A DNA stretch of 64,000 bases from Thermomonospora echinospora (GTDB lineage: Bacteria; Actinomycetota; Actinomycetes; Streptosporangiales; Streptosporangiaceae): positions 310,001 through 374,000 of the forward strand of contig NZ_FNVO01000006.1 of assembly GCF_900108175.1 (NCBI RefSeq), in the 5' to 3' direction. Below are positions 35,699-46,978 of this stretch, piece by piece. The notes under the pieces are model-generated. The model was not told the origin of the DNA. It saw only the letters and a list, made by a program, of their open reading frames with translations, and made no database searches. Position 1 is the first letter of the stretch. Each line of letters opens with the position of its first letter. The position numbers and the translations under genes are program-made.

Positions 35699-36142
35699 TC
35701 AGCGCCGTGTCTCCCCTGTGGCGCGGCGGGTCGCCGGCTCCAGCAGGGTGGCGCCGGTGGTCGGTGGCGTGTCCGGGCGCAGCACCTCTCCCGTCTCGAT
35801 CAGCGACTTGGTCTCTCGCAGGGCGGCGCGCACCGCCTGTCGCGGGTCGTCGCCGCGTATCCGGTCGAGGGCGCCGGCCACGACACCGTTGCGCGGACGC
35901 GCCGCCAGCTCGGTGCCCCGGCCGCCGGGGGCCGGGCTCATCCGCAGTTCGACGTTGTCACGCAGCCGTTCCAGGGGCTCGGGAAGTGGGTCCGACAAGC
36001 GCTCGGGCGGGCAGTTCACGGTGACCACGAACCATCGGCCGTCCTCGTACAGGAGCTTTCCGACGGCGCGGGCCTTCAGCCGCTTGGCGACCCCCACCGC
36101 GACGCCCGCGGCCAGTGCGGCGAAGGCGACCGTACGCCTCAT
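35699..36142 (-). CDS. Hypothetical protein with N-terminal membrane anchor
   Basis: A 147-residue protein starting MRRTVAFAALAAGVAVGVAK, a likely membrane anchor, followed by a domain with RWFVVTVNCPPERL, DNVELRMSPAPGGRGTELAA and a helical C-terminus. The middle reads like a SRPBCC/cyclase-type domain, commonly found beside SDR genes in actinomycetes, but this is a weak call. AAGGAGAG precedes the ATG. Confidence 0.65.
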   Translation of the reverse strand: MRRTVAFAALAAGVAVGVAKRLKARAVGKLLYEDGRWFVVTVNCPPERLSDPLPEPLERLRDNVELRMSPAPGGRGTELAARPRNGVVAGALDRIRGDDPRQAVRAALRETKSLIETGEVLRPDTPPTTGATLLEPATRRATGETRR

Positions 36143-36304
36143 GATCTCTCCTTGTCGGTGCTGCCCCGAGCGATGGCCAGGGTTGTCCCCGCCATACCGC
36201 CGTAAAACCCCCGTCCGCGGAAACTTCGCCCCGTGGTGATCTGTGCGGCGGATTGGGCAGGGAACGGGCCGCAGACGGCGACCACGACGATGTGAGGAGC
36301 GATC

Positions 36305-36538
36305 GTGACGATCACGGTGGACCACGTACGGCAACTGTTCGCCTCCGACGAGCCGGGGGCGACGCTGGTGATCGTGGCGGGACGGCCCCAGATCACCTCG
36401 AACCCCGCCGAGGACGACGGCCTGGTGGTGGCGGGCCGCGAGGACCTGATGCGGGGCCGCGACACCCCGCCCGGCGAGGACGAGCTGAACAGGCTCGCCG
36501 AGACCCTGAACGCCACCGTCTCCGAACTCGGCGGCTGA
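36305..36538 (+). CDS. Small hypothetical protein
   Basis: A 77-residue acidic protein starting MTITVDHVRQLFASDEPGAT and ending LNATVSELGG. GAGGAG lies before the GTG start. No domain recognised. The 36539-36717 stretch downstream is relatively AT-rich and probably carries the promoter of the secreted hydrolase. Confidence 0.6.
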   Translation: MTITVDHVRQLFASDEPGATLVIVAGRPQITSNPAEDDGLVVAGREDLMRGRDTPPGEDELNRLAETLNATVSELGG

Positions 36539-36717
36539 CGGCCGAGGCGCCGGCCCGCGGGGGTCGGACCGCAAGGTGAGGGTTTACCCGACCGAAATGA
36601 CCGCGTAACTTCGCAGGGCACCGCATAGGTTCTCATTCTAGTGCAAATCACTCAAATCCCATCAGCCCCGATAACGCACTGATGGGCATCTGAGGCACAG
36701 CACTCGAAGGGACACAT

Positions 36718-39093
36718 ATGCCCTGGCACAGACGCGCCTGGCGACAGGCGGTCATCGGGGTCGCGCTGACCTCCGCGACCCTCGCGGCCGGGCCGGTGTA
36801 CGCCGATCCGGCACCGGCGAAGAACTGGACCGTCGAGGCCGTCGAGGGCGGCGGGCACCGCATCACGCTCCGGCTGGACGAGCCCCTGCCGGTCCGCGAC
36901 GCCGTACCCGAGATCGCCGTCGACGGCAGGTCACTGGGCCCGGCCCGGGAGTCCGCGGACGGCAGGACGCTGACAATCACCACCGACGACCCGCGCGCGG
37001 CCCGAGCCTCCTCCGTCCAGCTCGCCTGGAACGGCGAAGTCCCCTCCAGCACCGGCCCGAGGGCCAAGGCGGCCCCCGCGCCCGGGCAACAGAAGAAGGC
37101 CGAGGAACTGCCCGTCGACCCGGGAGAGCCCGGCCCCTACGCCGTGGAGAAGGACGCCTACGACCTGGGCGACACTGCCATCACCCTGGCCGGTCTCGGC
37201 GGCCGCAAGGCGGAGATCCGCGCCGTCACGTACATGCCCAAGACGTCGGGCAAGCGGCCCGTGGTGCTCTTCCTGCACGGCCGCCACTCTGCCTGCTACG
37301 ACCCCGTCACCTGGCGCACGTCCAACACGCAGTGGCCCTGCCCGGAGGGGCAGAAGCCCATCGACAGCCACAAGGGCTACGACGGCCCCGCCGAGGCGCT
37401 GGCCAGCCACGGATACGCCGTGGTGTCGGTCAGCGCGAACGGCGTCAACGCCGCCGACAACCCCTACAGCGACGACCGCGGGGCGCTCGCCCGCGGCGAA
37501 GTCGTCATGCGGCACCTCGACCTGCTCGCCGACGCCGCCAAGGGCAAGGGCGACCCCGCGCTGGCCCGCCTCTTCAAGGGCCGCATCAACATGTCCGACA
37601 TCGGGCTGATGGGCCACTCCCGTGGCGGCGAAGGCGTCGTCAAGGCCGCCCTGATGAACGACGGCCGCGGCAAGCCGTACGGGATCAAGGCGGTGCTGCC
37701 GCTGGCGCCCACCGACTTCGCCCGCGCCACGCTGCCCAACATCCCGATGTCGGTGATCCTGCCGTACTGCGACGGGGACGTCTCCAACCAGCAGGGACAG
37801 CACTTCTACGACGACACCCGCTACGCCGACGGCAGGGACCGGGCGTTCCGCTCATCTCTGATGGTCATGGGGACGAACCACAACTTCTTCAACACCGAGT
37901 GGACCCCGGGCGTGGCCAAGTTCCCCGCCAACGACGACTGGTTCAACAACGCCGACCCGGTGTGCGGCAACACCGCTCCCTCGCGGCTGAGCGCAGCCGA
38001 GCAGTACGCCGTCGGAACCGCCTACATCGCCGGGTTCTTCCGGCTGGTGCAGGGCGGCGAGGACAAGCTGATGCCGCTGTTCGACGGCACCGGTGGAACG
38101 GTCCCGTCCGCCGGGCGGGTCGAGGTCCACACCGTCGCCCAGGCCCCCGCGCAGCAGCGGATGGACGTGGCCACGTTCACCTCGGCGAACCCGGCGGTGA
38201 GCGTCACGGGCGCGGCGACCGGCGCCGTCTGCGCGGGCATGCTGGACCGTTCCCCGGGCAGCGGCCTCCCGTCGTGCGCCACCGCGCTGACCACCTCCCA
38301 GGCCCCGTCCTGGACCCCGGCGACCTACGCCCCCAACGTGGCCTCCACGCCCGTCATGCGGTTCCGCTGGACGGCCCCTGACGGCCAGATGAAGGTCGCG
38401 ATGCCGGCCGGGCGCGGCAACGTCGGCGACTACGACGCGCTGACGTTCCGGGCCGCGCTGGACGAGTCCTCCGGGGCCGCCGACCTGACCGTCACCGTGC
38501 TCGACCATAAGGGCCGCTCCGCCGAGGTCCGGGTGTCGGAGGTCAGCACCGCGCTGACCCGCTTCCCCGGCGCCGCCTCGCCGCTGCCCAAGACCTGGCT
38601 GCGCACCGTGCGCATCCCGGTCGCCTCCCTGGAGGGCGTCGACCTGCGCAACGTCCGCGAGGTGCGGATCGGGGCCGGCAGCGAGTCCGGCGGGGTCTAC
38701 CTGGCCGACCTGGCGTTCACCGACATGGACGCCGGTAAGGACCGCCAGTCGGCGCTGCCGCAGGTGTCGGTCGAGAACCTCACCGTCCCTGAGGGAGACG
38801 GGGCGGGCACGGCCACCATGACTCTGACCCTGTCCAAGCCCGCCGACGCGCCCGTGACCGTCAACGTGCAGTCGCTCGTCACCGGGGCGGCCCCGGTGAT
38901 CGAGCAGGTCGCCCGCGAGGTGGTGATCCCGCGCGGCGCCACGTCGGCGACGTTCCAGATCCCCGTGCTGGGCAACGACTCCGTGGCGAGCGCCGCCCAG
39001 TCCTACCAGGTCATCGCCTCGTCCCCGACGAACGCGGTGATCGGCAACGGCTTCGCCCGCCTGGTCGTCACCGACGACGAGGCCGCGGCCTGA
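36718..39093 (+). CDS. Large secreted alpha/beta hydrolase with C-terminal Calx-beta-like domain
   Basis: A 791-residue exported protein. A signal peptide covers residues 1-30 (AVIGVALTSATLAAGPVYA, cut after YA). The hydrolase domain (about 140-450) has RPVVLFLHGRHSACYDP and the nucleophile elbow GLMGHSRGGEG; a His near NHNFFN could complete the triad. A beta-sandwich region (about 490-660) follows, then a Calx-beta-type repeat (VSVENLTVPEGDGAGTATMT) at about 685-785. It resembles secreted poly-ester or cutinase-like hydrolases of actinomycetes. Substrate unknown. Confidence 0.85.
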   Translation: MPWHRRAWRQAVIGVALTSATLAAGPVYADPAPAKNWTVEAVEGGGHRITLRLDEPLPVRDAVPEIAVDGRSLGPARESADGRTLTITTDDPRAARASSVQLAWNGEVPSSTGPRAKAAPAPGQQKKAEELPVDPGEPGPYAVEKDAYDLGDTAITLAGLGGRKAEIRAVTYMPKTSGKRPVVLFLHGRHSACYDPVTWRTSNTQWPCPEGQKPIDSHKGYDGPAEALASHGYAVVSVSANGVNAADNPYSDDRGALARGEVVMRHLDLLADAAKGKGDPALARLFKGRINMSDIGLMGHSRGGEGVVKAALMNDGRGKPYGIKAVLPLAPTDFARATLPNIPMSVILPYCDGDVSNQQGQHFYDDTRYADGRDRAFRSSLMVMGTNHNFFNTEWTPGVAKFPANDDWFNNADPVCGNTAPSRLSAAEQYAVGTAYIAGFFRLVQGGEDKLMPLFDGTGGTVPSAGRVEVHTVAQAPAQQRMDVATFTSANPAVSVTGAATGAVCAGMLDRSPGSGLPSCATALTTSQAPSWTPATYAPNVASTPVMRFRWTAPDGQMKVAMPAGRGNVGDYDALTFRAALDESSGAADLTVTVLDHKGRSAEVRVSEVSTALTRFPGAASPLPKTWLRTVRIPVASLEGVDLRNVREVRIGAGSESGGVYLADLAFTDMDAGKDRQSALPQVSVENLTVPEGDGAGTATMTLTLSKPADAPVTVNVQSLVTGAAPVIEQVAREVVIPRGATSATFQIPVLGNDSVASAAQSYQVIASSPTNAVIGNGFARLVVTDDEAAA

Positions 39094-39106
39094 CCCACGC
39101 CACCGG

Positions 39107-39142
39107 CCGCCCGCCGGATCCCGCCCGGGGTCCGGCGGGCGG
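39107..39142. terminator. Intrinsic terminator after the secreted hydrolase
   Basis: Arms CCGCCCGCCGGA (39107-39118) and TCCGGCGGGCGG (39131-39142) with a 12-nt loop, followed by TCTTCTTCGGTCTT. Confidence 0.85.
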
Positions 39143-39301
39143 TCTTCTTCGGTCTTGGACCGGCTTTCGGCGAAGAGGCGGCCGCCTGACCGGCCGCCTC
39201 CCTGACCCCGCCGGAGAAAGGGGCGAGGGTAATTCGGTGGATTCGTCCCATCCGCTCCCCGTAAATTCGCCGGGCGTCAAAGCCGTCACGGGGAGCAGGC
39301 C

Positions 39302-41200
39302 ATGCGAGTGCATTATCCGCGTACTCCGCATCTGCCGTGGTCTCCGGGGGTGACCTCGGACGACGTGCGGGCCGGGGGTCTGGCGGGGCTGGCCGGGCGC
39401 GAGGTCGTGGTCACCGAGAAGCTCGACGGGGAGAACACGACCCTGTATTCCGACGGGCTGCACGCGCGTTCGCTGGACTCGGCGCACCATCCGTCGCGGG
39501 CCTGGGTGAAGGCGCTGCACGGCAGGATCGCGCGGCTGATCCCGCCGGGGTGGCGGGTGTGCGGGGAGAACATGCACGCTCGGCACTCCCTCGCCTACGA
39601 CGATCTGGAGAGCTGGTTCTACGCGTTCTCGGTGTGGGACGGTGACCGCTGTCTAGGCTGGGACGCCACCGTGCGGTTCGCGCGGCGGCTGGGAGTGCCG
39701 GTGCCGCGGGTGCTGTGGCGTGGAGTGTTCGACGAACGGGCTATCAGGGCGCTGAAGCCGGACACCGCACGGCAGGAGGGCTATGTCGTGCGGACCGTCG
39801 AGGGGTTCGCCTACGACGAGTTCCCTGAACGGGTGGCCAAGTGGGTGCGCAAGGGTCACGTGCAGACCGACGAGCACTGGATGCTCGCGCCGGTCATTGA
39901 GAACGGCCTGAGCCCGGCCGCCGCGCTGTGGGAGGTGCGTTCGGGCGGCCGTCCCGCCGTACCGGCGCTGCTGGCCGCGCTGGGCATGGCGAACGCCCGG
40001 CAGAGCCTGATCGCGGACATGAGGGACACCAGGCCGGACGGGGCCGCCGCTCCGCAGGCTCACTGGCCGGGCATGGGCGGCGCCGTGGAGCGGGCCGTGG
40101 CCGAGCGGGCTGAGACGACCGTGGCCGAGCGGGCCGAGCGGGCCGAGACGACCGTGGCCGAGCGGGCCGAGGCGGCCGTGGACGACGTCTATGCGCGCCT
40201 TGATCTGCTGGGCAGGCCGGGGGACGCGCGGCTGGCCGGGGTGGTGGCGGTGCTGCTGCACGGCGCGTACCGGTCCTGGCTGGGACCTCGGCTCGTGGCG
40301 CCGCTGGGAATGCCGGTGGCCAGGCGGGTCGCCGACCTGGTCGGGCTGCACGCGATGCTGCACCGCGACTTCCCCGACGACGAGCGCCGCGCCGGGCTGG
40401 CACGGCTGGCCTGGGCCGCCGATCTCGGGGTGCTGCACGCGGTCGCCGCCTCGGTCCTGACCGGACGCGACGACGCGGAGGCCGCCGCCGCACGCGAGCA
40501 GGTCGGCTGGTCCGAGCTCAACGCCGAGGACGCCGGGCTGCTCGGCGAGGCGCCGCTGGAGCCGCTGCGCGCGGGCATGTGCGAGGCGTTGGCCGGATAC
40601 GACACCGATGTGGCCGACCGGTGCTGGGCGGAGGCCCGCCAGGCGTACGCGCTGGGACGCGCCTCGACCGTGGAGGCGGCCTTGGCGCTGACCCGGCGGT
40701 GGCGGCCCGGTGGGTTCCCCCGGCTCGTCATCACGGTGGGGCCGTCGGGCAGCGGCAAGAGCACGTTCGCCCGGAGCCTGCCGGATGCCGATGCCGTCGT
40801 CTCGCTCGATGACCTGCGCGAGGCCCGAGGGTCGCGGGCCGACCAGAAGGCCAACGCCGAGGTGCTGCGCGACGGCCTGGACCGGCTGGACGCGCTGCTG
40901 GGGCGCGGCGGCACCGTCGTGTGGGACGCCACGGCGCTGAACCGGCACCAGCGTTCCCTGGTGCACGCGGTGGCCCGCCGCCGTGACGCGCTGACGACGC
41001 ACGCGGTGATGCTCGTTCCCAAGGAGGTGCTGACCCGGCGCAACGCGGGGCGCGAGCACCGGGTGCCGCCGGCGGTGCTGGCGGCCCAGCAGCGCCGCTT
41101 CTCCCCGCCGTATCCCGGGGAGGCGCACCGCACCTGGTACGTCGGGGCGGAGGGCCGCATCGGCGACACCGCCGGAGGCCTGTGCGGCGAGGAGGGATGA
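39302..41200 (+). CDS. RNA ligase - polynucleotide kinase fusion (RNA repair)
   Basis: A 632-residue protein. Residues 1-200 are an ATP-dependent RNA ligase of the Rnl type: nucleotidyl-accepting Lys40 in TEKLDGEN, GEN...HS at 88-95, WFYAFSVWD at 105-113, EGYVVR at 159-164 and AKWVRK at 179-184. Residues 300-465 are helical. Residues 475-632 are a P-loop polynucleotide kinase with Walker A GPSGSGKST (480-488), SLDD and WDATALNRHQRS. Between them lies a low-complexity linker of imperfect VAERAETT repeats (about 262-292). Ligase and kinase together heal and seal broken RNA. It is translationally coupled to the next gene. Start supported by GGGGAG. Confidence 0.85.
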   Translation: MRVHYPRTPHLPWSPGVTSDDVRAGGLAGLAGREVVVTEKLDGENTTLYSDGLHARSLDSAHHPSRAWVKALHGRIARLIPPGWRVCGENMHARHSLAYDDLESWFYAFSVWDGDRCLGWDATVRFARRLGVPVPRVLWRGVFDERAIRALKPDTARQEGYVVRTVEGFAYDEFPERVAKWVRKGHVQTDEHWMLAPVIENGLSPAAALWEVRSGGRPAVPALLAALGMANARQSLIADMRDTRPDGAAAPQAHWPGMGGAVERAVAERAETTVAERAERAETTVAERAEAAVDDVYARLDLLGRPGDARLAGVVAVLLHGAYRSWLGPRLVAPLGMPVARRVADLVGLHAMLHRDFPDDERRAGLARLAWAADLGVLHAVAASVLTGRDDAEAAAAREQVGWSELNAEDAGLLGEAPLEPLRAGMCEALAGYDTDVADRCWAEARQAYALGRASTVEAALALTRRWRPGGFPRLVITVGPSGSGKSTFARSLPDADAVVSLDDLREARGSRADQKANAEVLRDGLDRLDALLGRGGTVVWDATALNRHQRSLVHAVARRRDALTTHAVMLVPKEVLTRRNAGREHRVPPAVLAAQQRRFSPPYPGEAHRTWYVGAEGRIGDTAGGLCGEEG

Positions 41201-41202
41201 GG

Positions 41203-44070
<2,868 letters not shown>

Positions 44071-44102
44071 CGTCCACGGCCGGGGCGCGGGCCGGAAAGA
44101 CC

Positions 44103-44138
44103 GAAGACCCGCCCGGGAAGGTTCCCGGGCGGGTCTTC
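44103..44138. terminator. Perfect 17-bp-arm terminator of the RNA-repair operon
   Basis: GAAGACCCGCCCGGGAA (44103-44119) and its exact complement (44122-44138) flank a 2-nt loop 33 bp after the stop. Past it, 44139-44571 holds no gene I can support; the stretch includes AT-richer patches that likely contain the promoter of the next gene. Confidence 0.88.
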
Positions 44139-44571
44139 GACGATGACGCCGATGTGCGGGTCGCCTCTCGGCGAAAGGCACAACGCGGCTCCAGCCGGAC
44201 GGTATTCCGCGAAGGCGATAGATGAGGCCCGGGGACACCAGGCACATCGGCGACACCGTGTATAACCCTACCGTCGGCGGGATTGTTCCCGCCCGGGAGG
44301 GCTGCCGACCGCCCGAGGTGCGTCAAGGCCGGCGGAGGTCTCTCCTCGGCTTCGGTGATCCGGAGCGGTGGGTCGACGACGCGGTGTGTCCTCCCGGCCA
44401 CGTTTCCCCTATCGGCGGATAAGGCTTCTTGCTCCGGCACGTCGGGCGCTTCCCCTCTACAGTGAGGCCGGGGGCGGACGGGCCTCCCGAGGTTGGCGGG
44501 ACGGGAGCCTCGATGGTCCAATGGGGCGGTGCCCGCAGCCGGTGCGTCGAGTTCGGGTCGGAGGCGAAGTG

Positions 44572-45324
44572 ATGGCTGACGGTCGGCGGTCCCTCGCCGA
44601 GATCCTCGACGGGCTGTGCCTGCGCCCGGTCGGCCGCCCGGACCCCTACACCAACACCGAGCTGGCCCGGCTGGTCAACGAGCGCGGTGGGGACATCACC
44701 GACGGCTATATCTCGCACCTGCGCAAGGGGCACCGGGACAATCCCACCCTGCAGACCTTGCAGGACCTGGCCGCCGCGCTCGGCGTGTGCCCGGCGGTCT
44801 TTGTGGGCGGGCGGCTGGAGCGTCTGGACGAGGAGTGCCCGCGCCGGTCGTTCTCGGCCAAGCTGCGGCACCTGTTCACGGCGGTCTACCCGCCCGAGCG
44901 CGGGCCGTACACCCCGGAGGACGTGGCGGCGGCGATCAGCGCCGGCGGCAGGTACGGGACGATCTCCGCCAGCCACATCCGGGACCTGCTGAACCCGGGC
45001 CCGGGCTCACTGCCCAACCCCCGGCTCAAGCACATCCTGGGGCTGGCCGACCACTTCGGGCTGGCCGACGAGCACGGCCCGCAGGCCGCCTACTTCCTCG
45101 ACGACCGGCTCGCCGCCACCATCGACGCCGAGCTGGCCGATCTGATGGCGCTGCGGGACGCCGGGGTGGTGGACTTCGTCACCCGGGTGGCCGCGCACGC
45201 GCCCGCCTGGAGCCCGGAGCTGCGCCGCCAGGCCGTACGAGCGATCACCCAGGCGCTGGAGTCGGGGGACGCGGGCACCGGCTGGGTGTTCCCGCTCACC
45301 GGCGAGCGGCTTTCTACCGAGTAG
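44572..45324 (+). CDS. XRE-type helix-turn-helix regulator
   Basis: A 250-residue protein starting MADGRRSLAEILDGLCLRPV. A phage-repressor HTH lies at about residues 20-80 (YTNTELARLVNERGGDITDG, YISHLRKGHRDNPTLQTL). A second HTH-like segment occupies about residues 105-165 (ISASHIRDLLNPGPGSLPNP). The first gene of a set with an ImmA-like peptidase and a methyltransferase, an arrangement seen repeatedly in actinomycetes. The protein is probably a repressor cleaved or otherwise controlled by the peptidase (inference). Confidence 0.85.
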   Translation: MADGRRSLAEILDGLCLRPVGRPDPYTNTELARLVNERGGDITDGYISHLRKGHRDNPTLQTLQDLAAALGVCPAVFVGGRLERLDEECPRRSFSAKLRHLFTAVYPPERGPYTPEDVAAAISAGGRYGTISASHIRDLLNPGPGSLPNPRLKHILGLADHFGLADEHGPQAAYFLDDRLAATIDAELADLMALRDAGVVDFVTRVAAHAPAWSPELRRQAVRAITQALESGDAGTGWVFPLTGERLSTE

Positions 45325-45389
45325 GGACGCGAGCAGGGCGGCAGGGACGTTGCGACAAGGGCCGGCCGCCGGGACGGAGGTGCGGTGAG

Positions 45390-45947
45390 ATGAGCGGGCT
45401 GAACCGGCACCGGAGCCGCGCGCTCTGCGACCAGGTCGTCGAACGGCTGGACCTGCCGGCGTCGGCGACCTACCGGGACGCCTGCCGCCGTACCGGCGAG
45501 GTGATGAGCGAGCTGCTCGGCGCGCAGGTGGAGCTGAAGTTCGTCGGGCTGCACAACACGCCGTTCAGCGGCGCCACGGTGCGGCGCGCGGACGGCACCT
45601 ACGTGGTCTACTGCGCCCGCTCGCGGTCCTGGTACCACCGGCTCGGCATCCTGCTGCACGAGCTGGCGCACGTCCTGCTGGGACACGACCCCGTCTCCTT
45701 CGCCGGCGGCTCGGGGCCGCACCGACTCGCCCCGCATCTGCCGGGCAAGATGGCACGCATCCTGGCGGGGCGCACCAACCATGTCGGGGAGGAGGAGCGC
45801 CAGGCCGAGGAGTTGGCTGACCGGCTGCTGGAACGGCTGACCGAGCGGCACGCGCGGCGTCCCGAGCGGCCCGCGCCGGAGGTGGCCCCGCACGTCCGGC
45901 GGATCGCCGAGGGGCTGGCGCCCTATCCGGCCGACACCCGGCACTGA
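45390..45947 (+). CDS. ImmA/IrrE-like metallopeptidase
   Basis: A 185-residue protein with the zinc-peptidase motif HELAHVLLGH near residue 88, preceded by YVVYCARSRSWYHRLGILL. ImmA/IrrE peptidases cleave XRE repressors. It follows the XRE gene by 65 bp. The C-terminus is rich in Glu/Arg/Pro (EERQAEELADRLLERLTERH). The target is plausibly the adjacent regulator, which is an inference from gene pairing. Confidence 0.85.
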   Translation: MSGLNRHRSRALCDQVVERLDLPASATYRDACRRTGEVMSELLGAQVELKFVGLHNTPFSGATVRRADGTYVVYCARSRSWYHRLGILLHELAHVLLGHDPVSFAGGSGPHRLAPHLPGKMARILAGRTNHVGEEERQAEELADRLLERLTERHARRPERPAPEVAPHVRRIAEGLAPYPADTRH

Positions 45948-46007
45948 AGTTCCTACCGGACAGTTCATACTCGGCTGGAAATCTTTCCGTCGATCCTTAC
46001 ATCACAG

Positions 46008-46036
46008 TTGAATGACTTGACTCCGGGAACTACGCT
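46008..46036 (+). promoter_or_regulatory. Candidate promoter of the DUF574 methyltransferase
   Basis: TTGAAT (46008-46013), a 17-bp spacer and TACGCT (46031-46036) lie 73 bp before the methyltransferase start, in an AT-richer gap. Confidence 0.4.
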
Positions 46037-46108
46037 GCTGCCCGAACGGCCCTACTGCCGTCCCGGCAGAGGGCTCGTCCTGCCGCCGCAGTATGGGGAC
46101 CGTGAGAC

Positions 46109-46945
46109 ATGGCACTATCCGCCGCACCGCGCCCCTCGGCGGGCGCCCCGGAGTTCAGCCTGTCCAGGCCCAATGTGGCCCGTATGTGCAACTATCTGCT
46201 GAACGGCAAGGACAACTTCGAGGCCGACCGCCTCGCCGCCGACGACGTCCTGCGCCGCGCCCCCGAAATGCTCACGCTGGTCCGGGCCAACCGCGATTTC
46301 CTGACCCGGGCGATCCGGCGGCTGACCGAGGGGCCGGGCATCGGCCAGTTCCTGGACCTGGGCACCGGAATGCCCATGTCGCCGAGCGTGCACGAGATCG
46401 CCGCCCGGTTCCATCCGTCCCCCAGAGTCGCCTATGTCGACAACGACAGCGTCGCCGTCGCCCACGCCCGGGCGCTGCTGGACAACGGCGACACCGTCGT
46501 CGCCGTCGACGGCGACCTGCGCGAGCCCGAGCGCATCCTCGCCGACCCTCGGCTGACCTCCGTCATCGACTTCGAGCGGCCGGTGGCCGTGCTGCTGTCG
46601 GCGGTGCTGCACTTCGTCACCGACGAGGAGGGAGCGGCCAGGATCGTCGGCGCGCTGCGCGACGCGCTGGCCCCGGGCAGCGCCCTGGTCATCAGCCACG
46701 CCTGCCTCGACCACGCCGACCCGCAGGTGCTGGCCGACGTGGCGGAGGTGTACACGCGGACCGGCCTCCCCCTGGTCCCCCGCAGCCGCGCCCGGATCGG
46801 CGAGTTCTTCACCGGATTTGAGCTGATCGACCCCGGCCTGACGGACGTCGCCCACTGGCCGCTGACGACCGGCCCCCGGCCGCGTCCCGCCCTCACGTTC
46901 TACGGCGGCGTCGCCGGCTACCCGGCGCGGCACCGGATGGGTTAG
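46109..46945 (+). CDS. SAV2177-type (DUF574) SAM-dependent methyltransferase
   Basis: A 278-residue methyltransferase with the family N-terminus NVARMCNYLLNGKDNFEADR, motif I FLDLGTGMPM, the acidic ribose contact VAYVDNDSVAV, and LVISHACLDHADPQ. These are abundant in actinomycetes; their substrates are unknown. A second paralogue occurs at 54727. It is convergent with the membrane protein at 46979. Confidence 0.92.
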   Translation: MALSAAPRPSAGAPEFSLSRPNVARMCNYLLNGKDNFEADRLAADDVLRRAPEMLTLVRANRDFLTRAIRRLTEGPGIGQFLDLGTGMPMSPSVHEIAARFHPSPRVAYVDNDSVAVAHARALLDNGDTVVAVDGDLREPERILADPRLTSVIDFERPVAVLLSAVLHFVTDEEGAARIVGALRDALAPGSALVISHACLDHADPQVLADVAEVYTRTGLPLVPRSRARIGEFFTGFELIDPGLTDVAHWPLTTGPRPRPALTFYGGVAGYPARHRMG

Positions 46946-46978
46946 CCGTCCCATCCCTCGGGGACACGGCCGCCGGGG

